Numbered from the stretch's first letter, positions 15,943 through 25,573 are shown. The stretch is DNA of 64,000 bases from DASVHS01 sp038244815 (GCA_038244815.1 JBBRTB010000006.1:62001-126000); one strand, 5' to 3'. Translations and numbers: made by a program. Notes: generated by a model not told the origin, from the letters alone.

Positions 15943-18927
15943 ATGAACATCACCCCCGGCAGCCACCTCGGGCGGTACGAGATCCGCGCGCCGCTCGGAG
16001 CCGGTGGCATGGGCGAGGTCTGGGTGGCTTACGACCACGATCTCGACCGCGAGGTGGCCATCAAGGTCCTGCGGGACGGCGCGAGCAGTTCGAGCGACAG
16101 CGTGCGCCGCTTTGTCCAGGAAGCGAAAGCAGCGTCCGCGCTCAACCATCCCAACGTTGCGCACATCTATGAGATCGGGGCACACGACGATGTCCGCTTC
16201 ATCGTGATGGAGATCGTCGCCGGCGAGACGCTGCGCGCGCGGATCGCTCGCGGCCCGCTGCCGGCCGGCGAAGCTCTCGACATCGCGCTGCAGGTCACCG
16301 CCGCGCTGGCTGCCGCGCATGGCGCCGGCATCGTCCATCGCGACATCAAGCCGGAGAACATCATCATCCGCCCGGACGGCTACGCGAAGGTTCTCGACTT
16401 CGGGCTGGCCAAACTGCGCGAACAGAGCCCGAGTGACTCGTCCACCGCCGTTCGCACGGGCACCGGAATGGCGATGGGCACGATCGGCTACATGGCTCCC
16501 GAACAGTTCATTTCGAGCGATGTCACGGCGTCGGCGGACGTGTATTCGCTCGGCGTCGTACTGTTCGAGATGGTGCATGGTCACAGGCCCGGCGATCCGG
16601 CGCTTCCGGCTTCGCCTCTCGGGCCTCGGACGTTCGACGAGATCATCCAGCACGCCACTGCGAAGAAGCCCGATGATCGGTATCCATCCGCGGCTGGGAT
16701 GCTCGAGGACTTGAAGCGGATCTCGCGCGAGACCGTCATCGCCAGTGCCGCCGCGCCCCGAGGCGTCAGCCGGATGTGGGTCCTTGCGGCGTCGCTGCTT
16801 CTGATCGCCGCGATTGCCGGCGGCGTCATGTTTGCGATGCGGGCGCGGCGGCAGCGCGACGCGCGTCAGATGATCGCGCGCGCCGAACTGTTCGTCGCGC
16901 AACGCCGGTACCCTGACGCATACGAGCTCGCCACCAGGGCGTCGGCGAGCCTGCCGGACGACGATCGGCTGCTCGACGTCATATCCAGGGTGACGCAGAA
17001 GGTGTCGATCAGGTCCGATCCCTCCGGCGCGACTGTCTATGTGCAGCGGTTCAAGGGTCCGCCCGAGCGCGAGCGTCTCGGAACGACGCCGCTAGACTTC
17101 CCGCGCTTCCTGCGTGCCGACTACATCGTCACCGTCGAGAAGGACGGCTACGCGCCGGCCACGCGCCCTCTGTCGATCGCGCCGATCTGGGGGCGCGACC
17201 TCGAATTCGCGCGCATGCCCGGCACACTGCAGATCAAGCTGATCGAGGCGGGCAGAGTCCCGCCGAGGATGGTGTTCGTCAGCGGCGGACCGTACCGCCT
17301 TCAGGGTTGGTCTCGTCCGAGCGATCGGGAGGTCGACCTGCACGACTTCTTCATCGATCGCTACGAAGTGTCGAATCGCGACTACGACGAGTTCGTTCGC
17401 GCCGGCGGCTATCGGCGGCCGGAGTACTGGAAGGAGCTGCCGGGTCAGGCCGCGGCCCTCGGGCCTCTGGTCCCGGATCCACCGAGTAAAGAGATGCTTC
17501 GCGCAGGCGGTCCGCGTTCCGAGGCCCGAGGCCCAAGGCCCGAGGTCTTCCGCGCGGCGATGGCGCGGTTCGTCGATTCGACGGGGCTTCCCGGTCCGCG
17601 CAGTTGGGCCGGCGGCGTGCCGCCCGCGGGTCGTGAGAACGATCCGGTCACCGACATCACCTGGTACGAAGCGGCCGCGTTCGCCGAATGGAGCGGCAAG
17701 CTGCTACCGACGATCTATCAGTGGGAGCGGGCGGGCCGTTATCCCGGAACGCGCGGGGCCGCGACGAGCTTTCCGTGGGGTTTCGTCGCCGAAGGCGTCG
17801 ACGTCACGGAGCGCGCCAACTTCCTTGGCAAAGGAACCGTTCCGGTCGACAGCATGCCGTTCGGGATGAGCACATGGGGTGCGCAAAACATGGCCGGCAA
17901 CGTCAGCGAGTGGCTTCGCAACGAGAAGCCGCCCGGTCATGGCGCGCGCGGCGGCAGTTGGAACGACGCCACGTACGCGTACGGAAAGACAGCCAGCTTC
18001 CCACTGTTCTACGCGAGCTCCACGCTCGGGTTTCGCTGTGTGAAGCAGGCGGTGCCGGGTGAGGACGGCGGTTTCGCGCTCGCCGAGAACGAAGTCGTCC
18101 CAGCCTACCAACCCGTCGACGATCGCACGTACAACGAGCTTCGTAAACGCTACGACTACGCGCGAACGCCGCTCGATGCCAAGGTCGTCGAAACGCGGAA
18201 CGCACCCGACTGGACTCGCGAGAAGATCGCCTTCGACGTCGCCGGCAGGAAGGTGATCGCGTACCTCTATCTTCCCCGCGGATACAAGCCGCCGTTCCAG
18301 GTGATCGATTTCGCGCCGGCGGGCGACGTCGAGTCCGGACTGCGATCGCTGGCGTCCAGTATCGAGGCCAGGCTCGCGCCGCACATCCGCAGCGGACGGG
18401 CCATCTTCTCCGTGGCCATGGAAGGAACGATCGACCGGCCACGCACGACGCAGTTCGAGGAGCCCGACTCGCGATCGAGCGAGTATGTCGACTACGCCGT
18501 CTCCCGCGTGACGGAGTTGCGCCGCGGTCTCGACTACCTGGAGACACGACCGGAGATCGACCGGTCGCGTATCGCTTTCGAGGCGGACAGCGCCGGAGTC
18601 TGGTCGGGAGTGATTCTGGCCGCGGTCGACCCCCGCTTCCGCTCGGTCATGTTCGTCGGCAGCGGGATCGAGCCGCGGGAACGGACCGACGCCGAAGCCG
18701 GCAACCGGATCAACTTCCTTCCACACATGAGCGCGCCCAAGCTGATGCTGCAGGGCCGCTACGACGAGTCCAGTCCATACGCCTCGGCGTTCGAACCGCT
18801 CTACAACCTTCTGCGCCAGCCGAAACGCGCCGTAATTTTCGAAGGCCCGCACGTTCCGCCGGCGGCCGTTTATCTGCGTGAGTCGCAGAAGTGGTTCGAT
18901 GAGACGCTGGGGAAAGGGGGGGGATAG
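15943..18927 (+). CDS. Ser/Thr protein kinase - PEGA - SUMF1 - alpha/beta hydrolase fusion
   Basis: A 994-residue membrane protein. Residues about 12-270 are a Hanks-type kinase with the glycine loop GAGGMGEVW, HRDIKPEN (His132-Asp134), DFG at 152 and an APEQF activation segment. One membrane helix (about 278-300) puts the remainder outside. Residues 354-425 look like a PEGA domain (SDPSGATVYV, VEKDGYAP). Residues about 443-702 form a SUMF1/formylglycine-generating-type domain (MVFVSGGPYRL, DITWYEAAAFAEWSGKLLP, GNVSEW). The C-terminal 250 residues resemble a dienelactone/prolyl-oligopeptidase-type hydrolase (FEADSAGVWSG). Such kinases with exported effector domains are common in Acidobacteriota. 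A GAGGCCC repeat has been read into the SUMF1 part at residues 523-537. Confidence 0.88.
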   Translation: MNITPGSHLGRYEIRAPLGAGGMGEVWVAYDHDLDREVAIKVLRDGASSSSDSVRRFVQEAKAASALNHPNVAHIYEIGAHDDVRFIVMEIVAGETLRARIARGPLPAGEALDIALQVTAALAAAHGAGIVHRDIKPENIIIRPDGYAKVLDFGLAKLREQSPSDSSTAVRTGTGMAMGTIGYMAPEQFISSDVTASADVYSLGVVLFEMVHGHRPGDPALPASPLGPRTFDEIIQHATAKKPDDRYPSAAGMLEDLKRISRETVIASAAAPRGVSRMWVLAASLLLIAAIAGGVMFAMRARRQRDARQMIARAELFVAQRRYPDAYELATRASASLPDDDRLLDVISRVTQKVSIRSDPSGATVYVQRFKGPPERERLGTTPLDFPRFLRADYIVTVEKDGYAPATRPLSIAPIWGRDLEFARMPGTLQIKLIEAGRVPPRMVFVSGGPYRLQGWSRPSDREVDLHDFFIDRYEVSNRDYDEFVRAGGYRRPEYWKELPGQAAALGPLVPDPPSKEMLRAGGPRSEARGPRPEVFRAAMARFVDSTGLPGPRSWAGGVPPAGRENDPVTDITWYEAAAFAEWSGKLLPTIYQWERAGRYPGTRGAATSFPWGFVAEGVDVTERANFLGKGTVPVDSMPFGMSTWGAQNMAGNVSEWLRNEKPPGHGARGGSWNDATYAYGKTASFPLFYASSTLGFRCVKQAVPGEDGGFALAENEVVPAYQPVDDRTYNELRKRYDYARTPLDAKVVETRNAPDWTREKIAFDVAGRKVIAYLYLPRGYKPPFQVIDFAPAGDVESGLRSLASSIEARLAPHIRSGRAIFSVAMEGTIDRPRTTQFEEPDSRSSEYVDYAVSRVTELRRGLDYLETRPEIDRSRIAFEADSAGVWSGVILAAVDPRFRSVMFVGSGIEPRERTDAEAGNRINFLPHMSAPKLMLQGRYDESSPYASAFEPLYNLLRQPKRAVIFEGPHVPPAAVYLRESQKWFDETLGKGGG
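17519..17544. repeat. GAGGCCC heptamer repeat inside the kinase coding sequence
   Basis: Three GAGGCCC/CAAGGCCC units lie in frame in the SUMF1 domain and encode the Arg/Pro-rich peptide SEARGPRPEV. The units match the intergenic heptamers at 14352 and 63098. Confidence 0.8.
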
Positions 18928-18954
18928 GGGAGACGACCAATCTCCAATCCCCTC

Positions 18955-20304
18955 TCATGGCGACCTGAACGACACCGCGATATTGTTCCGCGATCCTCCA
19001 TCCCATTTGAAGTCGATCGCGAAACGGTACACGTCGTTTGCCGCGTTGTGCCTGATGCCGTCGCGTCTCACTTTGAGGATAGCCGTGCGTCCGCCGGCGA
19101 AGGGAATGCGCGTCCTGCCTCCGTTGATCTTCGCGGTGGCGATGCAGTTCGGCAGCGCCAGTCCGTCCGCTCCTTCCGCCACCATGCGCACGGTGACGTA
19201 GCCGGAGTCGTAGTCGACCGCTTCGTCGGCATCCGCGGCGGCGGCGATCAGCTCTTTGCGCGGCACATCCTGCAGGACTTCGCGAAAGATCTGCTGGACG
19301 GCGATCGAGTCCCACATGTGCGCGTGCAGGTCGGGAACGGGATCGGCAACGAACGCGCCGATCGGCACGAGGACCGTGCGCACGTTCGTTCCGGTGATCC
19401 AGTTCGTCGACACATAAGGCACCGTGCCGTCGCCGAAATCCTTTTCCTCGGGCAGAAAGACGACGTCGTGCGGCTCGAGCACGGCGGCCGGCCATGTGGG
19501 TCCGCCCCAGCCGGCCACGTTGGTCATCGGAATGGGACCGAAGTCGGGATCGCGTGCGCCCAGGCGATTGTTCGCGGCGGCGGCGAGCGGCTTCGCGTAC
19601 TCGCGGCCAGGTTTCAGCCAGGAGAGGTCGACGTTCGCGCCGGCCTGATGGCCGCTCACATCGTGGACGAGTTGCACCCGATCCATCGGCGTGCGGGCCG
19701 GGTCCGGCGGGAAGAGGTCGTAGGCGGCCTGGGTGTGTCCGATGAGATTCGCACCTTCATCGGCGGTCATCAGGCTGAAGCCGAGGATCGATTCGGAGTG
19801 GCCGGCGTGGACGGCGAAGAGCGCTTCCAGCGTCCCGCACCACGCGCCGCCGAACGAGAGGACCTGCTCGATGTTGCCATGCAACTCAGGATGCGCGGCG
19901 AGAAAGGCGCGCAGGACCAGCGCGCCCGTGGAGTGGACGAGCATGACCACCTTCCGCGGAGAGAAGGCGGTGATGGCGCCGGCGACCGCGTCGAGCGTCG
20001 GTTTGGCATCGACGCCCAGGCGCCAGTCCCATCCGACAGGTGTGAAGTCGGTGTCCTTGTATCCGAGACGGCCGAGGATGTCGTAGAGCGATTGCGCCTG
20101 CTTGGCGATTCCCAGGACCGATCGGATGGGCGGGCCGGCCACGAGATCGCCAGGGATGTCGAGCATCGAAGCGAAGAACGCTTTCTTGCGCTTCGAGTCG
20201 AGCAGAGTGCCGGGGCTCGGCGGAAAGACGGTGCTCCCGTTCTTGCCGCGAAGCTCGCTGGCGGGAAACCCGGGGATGAACACGAGCGGCTTCGGCACGG
20301 CCAT
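18955..20304 (-). CDS. LCAT-like acyltransferase/lipase
   Basis: About 449 residues related to lecithin:cholesterol acyltransferase-type hydrolases (PF02450). The N-terminus has the family opening PLVFIPGFPASEL with no signal peptide. The nucleophile is in the elbow VHSTGALV, an LCAT-like form of GxSxG; an Asp and a His (HAHMWDS) later in the chain can complete the triad. The likely role is lipid or ester hydrolysis. The start may be GTG at 20298 instead of ATG at 20304, because AGGAG lies only one base before the ATG but seven before the GTG. The gene begins six bases after the membrane-protein gene, so they form an operon. Confidence 0.78.
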   Translation of the reverse strand: MAVPKPLVFIPGFPASELRGKNGSTVFPPSPGTLLDSKRKKAFFASMLDIPGDLVAGPPIRSVLGIAKQAQSLYDILGRLGYKDTDFTPVGWDWRLGVDAKPTLDAVAGAITAFSPRKVVMLVHSTGALVLRAFLAAHPELHGNIEQVLSFGGAWCGTLEALFAVHAGHSESILGFSLMTADEGANLIGHTQAAYDLFPPDPARTPMDRVQLVHDVSGHQAGANVDLSWLKPGREYAKPLAAAANNRLGARDPDFGPIPMTNVAGWGGPTWPAAVLEPHDVVFLPEEKDFGDGTVPYVSTNWITGTNVRTVLVPIGAFVADPVPDLHAHMWDSIAVQQIFREVLQDVPRKELIAAAADADEAVDYDSGYVTVRMVAEGADGLALPNCIATAKINGGRTRIPFAGGRTAILKVRRDGIRHNAANDVYRFAIDFKWDGGSRNNIAVSFRSP

Positions 20305-20310
20305 GCTCCT

Positions 20311-20871
20311 CTATCTCGGCCACAGCCAGCCGAACGTTCCCGCGGTCAGGAGCGCGTAGATCAACCCGTCGACGGTAGCCTTGACGGTCAGGCTCCACGC
20401 GCGCCGGTACCAGATGGACATCTGCCAGAGCGCCAACGCGTACCCGATGAAGGCGGTGGCACCGATGAAGCGGAACACGTGTGGATAGGGAGAACCGGGC
20501 GGCAGAGCGCGCGAGGCGATGTACGCGGAGAAGAACGACACGACGATGCTGTAGAGAAACCAGAGAACGAAATTTCGCGCCATCGACATGGGGCCGGACG
20601 GCATGACCGTCATCATGACCACAGGGCCCTGCTCGATTTTCGCCCGGAACTCGGGGGACTTCATGTCCTTCATGCTCGCGGCGCGAGGCAGGAAGTGGTC
20701 GCCCGGTGGAATCGCCAGCGGCCGCAGCGCGGCCAGGATCTGATCCTGATCCGGCAGCATCGGGTAGTCTCCGCGGTGCCACAGCGGAGCCATGTGAATG
20801 ATCGAGCTGGCGATGAAGACGAAGACGGCGGAGACGAAGATCGGGAGCCAGAGGGCGGTGAGTGCAGTCAT
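20311..20871 (-). CDS. Four-helix membrane protein of unknown function
   Basis: About 186 residues, with membrane helices near 5-25, 95-115, 125-142 and 160-180, and a soluble loop between the first two (about 30-90). I do not recognise the family. The ATG at 20871 has GGGAGG four bases upstream and is preferred to 20883. It is the first gene of an operon with the LCAT-like hydrolase, whose reading frame starts seven bases after this stop, which suggests a membrane partner for that enzyme. Confidence 0.72.
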   Translation of the reverse strand: MTALTALWLPIFVSAVFVFIASSIIHMAPLWHRGDYPMLPDQDQILAALRPLAIPPGDHFLPRAASMKDMKSPEFRAKIEQGPVVMMTVMPSGPMSMARNFVLWFLYSIVVSFFSAYIASRALPPGSPYPHVFRFIGATAFIGYALALWQMSIWYRRAWSLTVKATVDGLIYALLTAGTFGWLWPR

Positions 20872-20979
20872 GAAACCTCCCACATCATTATGGCTTTATT
20901 CGTTTCACACTGTGCGTCCCGGTCTCGGCGCGGACCCTGGCGTATTCGCAGGATCGTTGTGCCGGACCGATCCGGCACC

Positions 20980-20985
20980 TAGACT
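20980..20985 (+). promoter_or_regulatory. Leaderless -10 box for the DUF5916 gene
   Basis: TAGACT ends seven bases before the TTG at 20993. Its position supports TTG as the start codon, because no in-frame ATG lies near the signal peptide. Confidence 0.5.
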
Positions 20986-20992
20986 CTGGCTC

Positions 20993-23425
20993 TTGAAACG
21001 CGCGTTGCTCATCCTCGCTCTGGCCGTTCCCATCCACGCTGCCAACTGGCCGGAGCATCCACGGCTTCACGCCGTTCGGGTGAGTGTGGCGCCGGTTATC
21101 GATGGGGACCTGTCCGATCCAGCTTGGAAGGACGCGCCGGAGTTCACCGATTTTACGCAGCACGATCCGGATGACGGCAAGCCGGCCACGCAGCGCACGT
21201 CCGTGCGCATCGTCTACGACGACAGCGCCATCTACTTCGGAGCCAAGATGTCGGACGCGCAACGGCCCTCGGCGCAACTGGCGCGACGCGACACCTTCAA
21301 CGGCTCGACGGATTTTCTCTCCATCAACATCGATCCCCAGCTCGACCGTCTCTCCGGCAACGCCTTCACAGTCAATCCGCTGAACGTGCAGGTGGACACG
21401 GTGCTCTACAACGACATCGGCGAGGACCCCACCTGGGACGGTGTCTGGGCCTCTGCCACGCGGATCGTCGACGACGGCTGGGTGGCGGAGGTGCGCATTC
21501 CGTTCTCGCAACTCCGTTTTCCGGACCGCCAGGCGCAGGTGTGGGGGCTCAATATCACCCGGCGCACCGCGCGGACGAACGAGATCGTGCGCATCGTCAA
21601 CACGCCGAAGGGGCAGACCGGCTTCGTCTCTCATTTCGCCGACATCGCCGGCATCGAGGGCATCCATCGCGGCCGGCCGCTGGAGCTCGTGCCGTACGCC
21701 GTGGCCCGTTCCGACATCGAGAGCCACGCCTCCGATCCGCCGACGGGCCGCCGCGGCACACGAGCCGACGGCGGCCTCGATCTGAAGTACGGACTGACGT
21801 CGAGTCTCACGCTGACGGGCACGATCAATCCCGACTTCGGCCAGGTCGAGGTCGACCCGGCCGTCGTCAACCTGAGCCAGTTCGAGACGTTCTATCCGGA
21901 GAAGCGGCCGTTCTTCACGGAGGGGCTCAACGTCTTCAGCTTCGGGGATTCTCCCGCTCCCAGCCACTTCAGCTTCATCTTTACGCCCAGTCTCTTCTAC
22001 ACGCGCCGCATCGGACGCAACGACGCGCGCATCCTGGCCGCGTCGAAGGTGACCGGAAAGGCCGGCGGCGGCCTGACCGTGGGCGTGCTCGACGCGCTTA
22101 CCGACGAGGAGCGGAACCGGAACTACTTCGTGGCGCGCTCGACAAAGGAGATCGGGAACGGTTCACGCGTGGGATTCATGTTGACGTCGGTTACCGCCGG
22201 CGCGAGCGGCACGGCTCCGTCGCAAAGCGGGCCGTCGATCGCCGGAGGCGTCGACGGGTACACCGGTTTCGGCCGCAAGTCGTGGATCGCCGAGGGGTCG
22301 TTGGAAGGATCGAGTGTGAAGGACGAGGTGAAGGAGCTGCAGCTTTCGTCCGCGCACGAGTACCAGCGGCCCGACGCGCACGCCTTTTCATTCGATCCGA
22401 ACCGGACGTCGCTGTCGGGATGGGGCGGGAGGGCCATGATCTCCAAGGTCGACGGCGTCTGGCGCCCGAACGTGCAAGTGCAGGCGTACTCGCCGGGATT
22501 CGAGACGAACGCCGCCGGCTTCATGCAGCGCACGGACCTCATCTCCGCGCACGCCCTGATGCAGTACGTCAACCTGACTCCGACGGCGCGATTCCGCGAG
22601 AAGAACCTCTGGTTCGGCACGTGGCAGAACCGGAATTTCGACGGAGACACTCTGGAGAGAGGCGTCTTCGCCGACTGGTTCGGAACGTTGTCGAGCTACT
22701 GGAAGCCGCGCGCCGCGCTCTTCGTCGCCGGCAGCGCGGTCAGCGACCGCCTCACGCGCGGCGGTCCGCTGGCACGAACGCCCAGGGGATGGTCATCGGA
22801 TCTCAGTCTCGATACCGACGACCGTAAGAAGGTGTCGTTCTCGTTCAGCTCACATCTGGAGGGAAGCGGCGATCACTCATACGTCCACCAGATCTCGGTG
22901 CGGATGACGGCGCGACCGAGCGCGAATCTGAGCGTCCAGATCGGGCCGTCGTTCAGCCGCTCTTACGACTACGCGCAATACGTCACCGCGGTCGATGATC
23001 CGCTGGCCGTGGGGACGTTCGGCCGCCGCTACGTGTTCGCCGGGCTCGATCAGCGCTCCTTCGATGTCGGCACGCGCGTCGACTGGACGCTCAGCTCGCG
23101 CCTCTCCTTCCAGTTGTACCTGCAGCCATTCGTGGCCTCGGGCGACTACCACGACTACCACGCCCTCGATCGCGCGCGTTCCCGTGACTTCGTTCCGGTT
23201 GCGTACGCGCCTGATCCCGATTTCAACTTCCGCAGCGTGCGCGGGAGCGCCGTGGCGCGATGGGAGTTCCGGCCGGGCTCGGCGCTGTATCTGGCCTGGA
23301 ACGAGAATCGCGCCGGCACCGCTCCGGTCGGCGACTTCCGCCTCGGGCGCGACCTGCGCGCCATTCCCGGATCGCCATCGCACGACGTCTTTCTGGTGAA
23401 GATCTCGTACTGGCTCCCGATCTGA
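20993..23425 (+). CDS. DUF5916 outer-membrane protein with N-terminal CBM9-like domain
   Basis: About 810 residues. The start is a TTG (LKRALLILALAVPIHA is the signal peptide, with Met initiating), chosen because the signal begins here and a -10 box precedes it. Residues about 25-210 are a carbohydrate-binding CBM9-like domain (VAPVIDGDLSDPAWKDAPE, YDDSAIYFGAKM). Residues 230-810 are DUF5916, a long beta-rich region predicted as an outer-membrane barrel, ending in a strand with aromatic residues (VFLVKISYWLPI). The function of the family is unknown; glycan binding or uptake at the surface is a guess from the CBM-like domain. Confidence 0.88.
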   Translation: MKRALLILALAVPIHAANWPEHPRLHAVRVSVAPVIDGDLSDPAWKDAPEFTDFTQHDPDDGKPATQRTSVRIVYDDSAIYFGAKMSDAQRPSAQLARRDTFNGSTDFLSINIDPQLDRLSGNAFTVNPLNVQVDTVLYNDIGEDPTWDGVWASATRIVDDGWVAEVRIPFSQLRFPDRQAQVWGLNITRRTARTNEIVRIVNTPKGQTGFVSHFADIAGIEGIHRGRPLELVPYAVARSDIESHASDPPTGRRGTRADGGLDLKYGLTSSLTLTGTINPDFGQVEVDPAVVNLSQFETFYPEKRPFFTEGLNVFSFGDSPAPSHFSFIFTPSLFYTRRIGRNDARILAASKVTGKAGGGLTVGVLDALTDEERNRNYFVARSTKEIGNGSRVGFMLTSVTAGASGTAPSQSGPSIAGGVDGYTGFGRKSWIAEGSLEGSSVKDEVKELQLSSAHEYQRPDAHAFSFDPNRTSLSGWGGRAMISKVDGVWRPNVQVQAYSPGFETNAAGFMQRTDLISAHALMQYVNLTPTARFREKNLWFGTWQNRNFDGDTLERGVFADWFGTLSSYWKPRAALFVAGSAVSDRLTRGGPLARTPRGWSSDLSLDTDDRKKVSFSFSSHLEGSGDHSYVHQISVRMTARPSANLSVQIGPSFSRSYDYAQYVTAVDDPLAVGTFGRRYVFAGLDQRSFDVGTRVDWTLSSRLSFQLYLQPFVASGDYHDYHALDRARSRDFVPVAYAPDPDFNFRSVRGSAVARWEFRPGSALYLAWNENRAGTAPVGDFRLGRDLRAIPGSPSHDVFLVKISYWLPI

Positions 23426-23431
23426 GCGCCT

Positions 23432-24397
23432 TCAAGCGTAAGCGTGGAGATGATCGAGCACGATCGCGGCCATCTGTTGCGCACGAGCGGAATCGAAGTA
23501 CCAGTCGTTGAACAGATTGATGACCTGCGCGTGCAGGCGCGCGGCGGTGGGGAACGTTCCCGGCGCAAACACGCCGCCGAGCGGAGCGTAGTGGCGGCTG
23601 GCGAACAGACCGGCGGCGAAGATCGACTCGATCAGGCGAGCCGGGTTCGGCACGCGGAGCGTGAAGCGCCACCGCTGCAATTCGGGAGCGAGCTGGATCT
23701 CCCGGGGCAGCAGGTTGCTGTAGATATCGTTGAGGCGTTTCTTCTGCGCGTCCGCGGCCGCGACGCTCTCGGCGATCCGTGGCCGCTGCTCCTCCCACGA
23801 ACGTTCCGGCTCCCGTGAATCGAGCCAGTTGGCGGGCAGCTCGCCGATGGCAGTGCCGGCGGCGATGGATTCCCTGCAGCGCCGGTCGACCTCGGCGAGC
23901 GCGCTTTCCCGGAATTCGCCGCGCCGGGAACGATAAGCGATCGCATCGGAAAGATACGCAAAACCACCTTCGCCGAGGTCGGCGTACTTCGCGTGGCCGG
24001 TACTGAAGAGAGTGACGCCGGCGTATGGCGAGATCGAACCGGCATCGAGGTCGGGGCGGCAGAGACATTTGTCGTCGATGAGCAACAAGTCCGGTTGCAG
24101 GGCCCGGAGCTCCGCGAACAGGTCGTCCGGCGCGCGCTCGCTTCCGTACGGCCGCACGTGGAGCAACCCGGCATACCCGCCCGCACGGGACTTCAAACGA
24201 TCGATGCACGTGGCGCCGTCGATTTCCAGCCACGGCTCCGCGATGTCGATCAGCTCGAACGGCTGGCGCGCCTCGATGAAGGTCGCCGGCACGACCGGGC
24301 AGACGTTCGCCGGGATCAGATACGGTCGGGGGTCGCGACGCGATCGCAGGATGTTGTCGAGGATGGTCGACGCCCGGCGTTCGAACGCGATCTTCAT
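23432..24397 (-). CDS. Divergent DegT-fold PLP-dependent aminotransferase-like protein
   Basis: A 321-residue protein with the layout of the sugar aminotransferase (DegT/DnrJ/EryC1) fold. LLIDDKCLCRPDL occupies the place of the cofactor-stacking segment and STGHAKYADLGEGGFAYL that of the PLP-lysine loop (family form SFHxTKxxxxGEGG), so a PLP lysine is present. The usual N-terminal substrate segment is short and the protein is about 60 residues below family length. It starts inside the sulfotransferase stop codon (ATGA overlap), so the two are co-translated. Within this glycan island, amino-sugar formation or a related role is likely but not proven. Confidence 0.65.
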   Translation of the reverse strand: MKIAFERRASTILDNILRSRRDPRPYLIPANVCPVVPATFIEARQPFELIDIAEPWLEIDGATCIDRLKSRAGGYAGLLHVRPYGSERAPDDLFAELRALQPDLLLIDDKCLCRPDLDAGSISPYAGVTLFSTGHAKYADLGEGGFAYLSDAIAYRSRRGEFRESALAEVDRRCRESIAAGTAIGELPANWLDSREPERSWEEQRPRIAESVAAADAQKKRLNDIYSNLLPREIQLAPELQRWRFTLRVPNPARLIESIFAAGLFASRHYAPLGGVFAPGTFPTAARLHAQVINLFNDWYFDSARAQQMAAIVLDHLHAYA

Positions 24398-25452
24398 GGC
24401 CAGACCTCGTTGAGCCGCTCGATCTCGGCGGCGGCATTCTCCGGAGTCGCGCCGTCGCGCTCCATCCCCGTCCGGACACTTGGATAAGGTTCGAAGAGGC
24501 CGGCCAGCGTCTGCAGCGCATCCTCACGCGTCATTGACGTCTCATATCCGAGGATCTGCATCTCCGGCAGGCACGCGGCCTCGATCAGGCGCGACGCGGC
24601 GGGCGGCATCATCTCTTGATAGACACCGATCGACGACTTGCTGATGCCTTCATGCTCCCGATGCGATGAGTTCCCCGCCCAATTCTCGATCGGTCGGACC
24701 TGGACGTCAGCGATGAACAGCCGTTCGGCCAGCCGTGACAGCGTGGAAGCGGGGTCGCGCACGAGATCCTCGTAGCGGCACCAGTGAAAGCGCGGGTGCG
24801 TCTCCAGGGTGCGCGCGAACGAGACGCTCTTGCGCCAGCTGCGGATGTTGAACAGGATCGGTTTGATCTCGCCGCCGAATTCCAGTCCACGTCCGTGATT
24901 GAGCGAGGTGATGAGATCGCGCGGGTCGCGGAGAATGATCACGCAACGAAAGCCGCGGGCGAGGAGGTAGGGAACGAATTCCTCGCAGATCGTTTCCTTG
25001 CTGCCGAACCATTCGGCATCGCTTTGGTCAGCCAGGCCATGATCGATCTCGTCGACCACGGCCGCGAAGTCATGGCCGGACGACAACCGCCGGAAGACAT
25101 CGTCCAGCGCTGCGGCCGGGAATCGGGTGTACTGGCCCGAGTAGGCCGACATGCGTGCGAACAACTCCTGAAGCTCTTCGGGTGAGATCCGCCAACCTCC
25201 GAGAAAGTGATCGAGTGCCGCCTGCCGGTATCTCGATTCGCCGAAGAGGTGTCCGAGGGGATAGCGCTCGCCGTCAGAACCGATCGAGTGGAGAAACGCC
25301 CTTTTTGCCTCCACGAAGAGGAGAGGAAAGGGTTGCGAGAGAAGCGAGATGTGAGGCTGCGCAGCCAGGAGCTTCTCCAGCAACGTCGTGCCGGAGCGCT
25401 GAGCACCGGTCAGGAAGAGGGCATCGTCGATCACGCCGTTTCTGTTCTCCAT
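24394..25452 (-). CDS. Sulfotransferase
   Basis: About 352 residues. The PAPS 5'-phosphosulfate loop is GAQRSGTTLLEKLL (residues 16-29) and the 3'-phosphate-binding segment is IILRDPRDLITSL, both diagnostic of the sulfotransferase_3 family. These enzymes move sulfate from PAPS to hydroxyls or amines of carbohydrates or small molecules. The ATG at 25452 is chosen because the PAPS loop normally lies close to the N-terminus; the open frame continues upstream to 25617 but that stretch covers a WbqC remnant. The stop overlaps the following DegT-like gene by four bases. Confidence 0.88.
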   Translation of the reverse strand: MENRNGVIDDALFLTGAQRSGTTLLEKLLAAQPHISLLSQPFPLLFVEAKRAFLHSIGSDGERYPLGHLFGESRYRQAALDHFLGGWRISPEELQELFARMSAYSGQYTRFPAAALDDVFRRLSSGHDFAAVVDEIDHGLADQSDAEWFGSKETICEEFVPYLLARGFRCVIILRDPRDLITSLNHGRGLEFGGEIKPILFNIRSWRKSVSFARTLETHPRFHWCRYEDLVRDPASTLSRLAERLFIADVQVRPIENWAGNSSHREHEGISKSSIGVYQEMMPPAASRLIEAACLPEMQILGYETSMTREDALQTLAGLFEPYPSVRTGMERDGATPENAAAEIERLNEVWP

Positions 25453-25453
25453 C

Positions 25454-25552
25454 TCAGGATGGACTGATTTGCGGCCAGTGCGAATCGATGAGGTCGAAGC
25501 AGCCCTTCCGTGGTATGTAACTCGACTGCAGGATGGCGACGCGCTTGGGCAT
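25454..25552 (-). pseudogene. Truncated N-terminus of a WbqC-family gene
   Basis: A 32-codon frame starting ATG at 25552 reads MPKRVAILQSSYIPRKGCFD, which matches the conserved opening of WbqC-like proteins (about 230 residues; normally xVAIxQxxYxPWxGyFdxi). It stops at 25454, one base before the sulfotransferase ATG. The rest of the gene is missing. WbqC-like genes are usual members of O-antigen and capsule loci, which fits the surroundings. The conserved Trp and Asn of the motif are changed (R and S), a sign of decay. Confidence 0.6.
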
Positions 25553-25573
25553 TGATGCGGCGGTTTTGAGTAT

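Noticed and set aside
19048..20982. A 644-codon forward open frame
   Set aside because: It is the complement of the LCAT-like hydrolase and its membrane partner, both of which have clear protein features.
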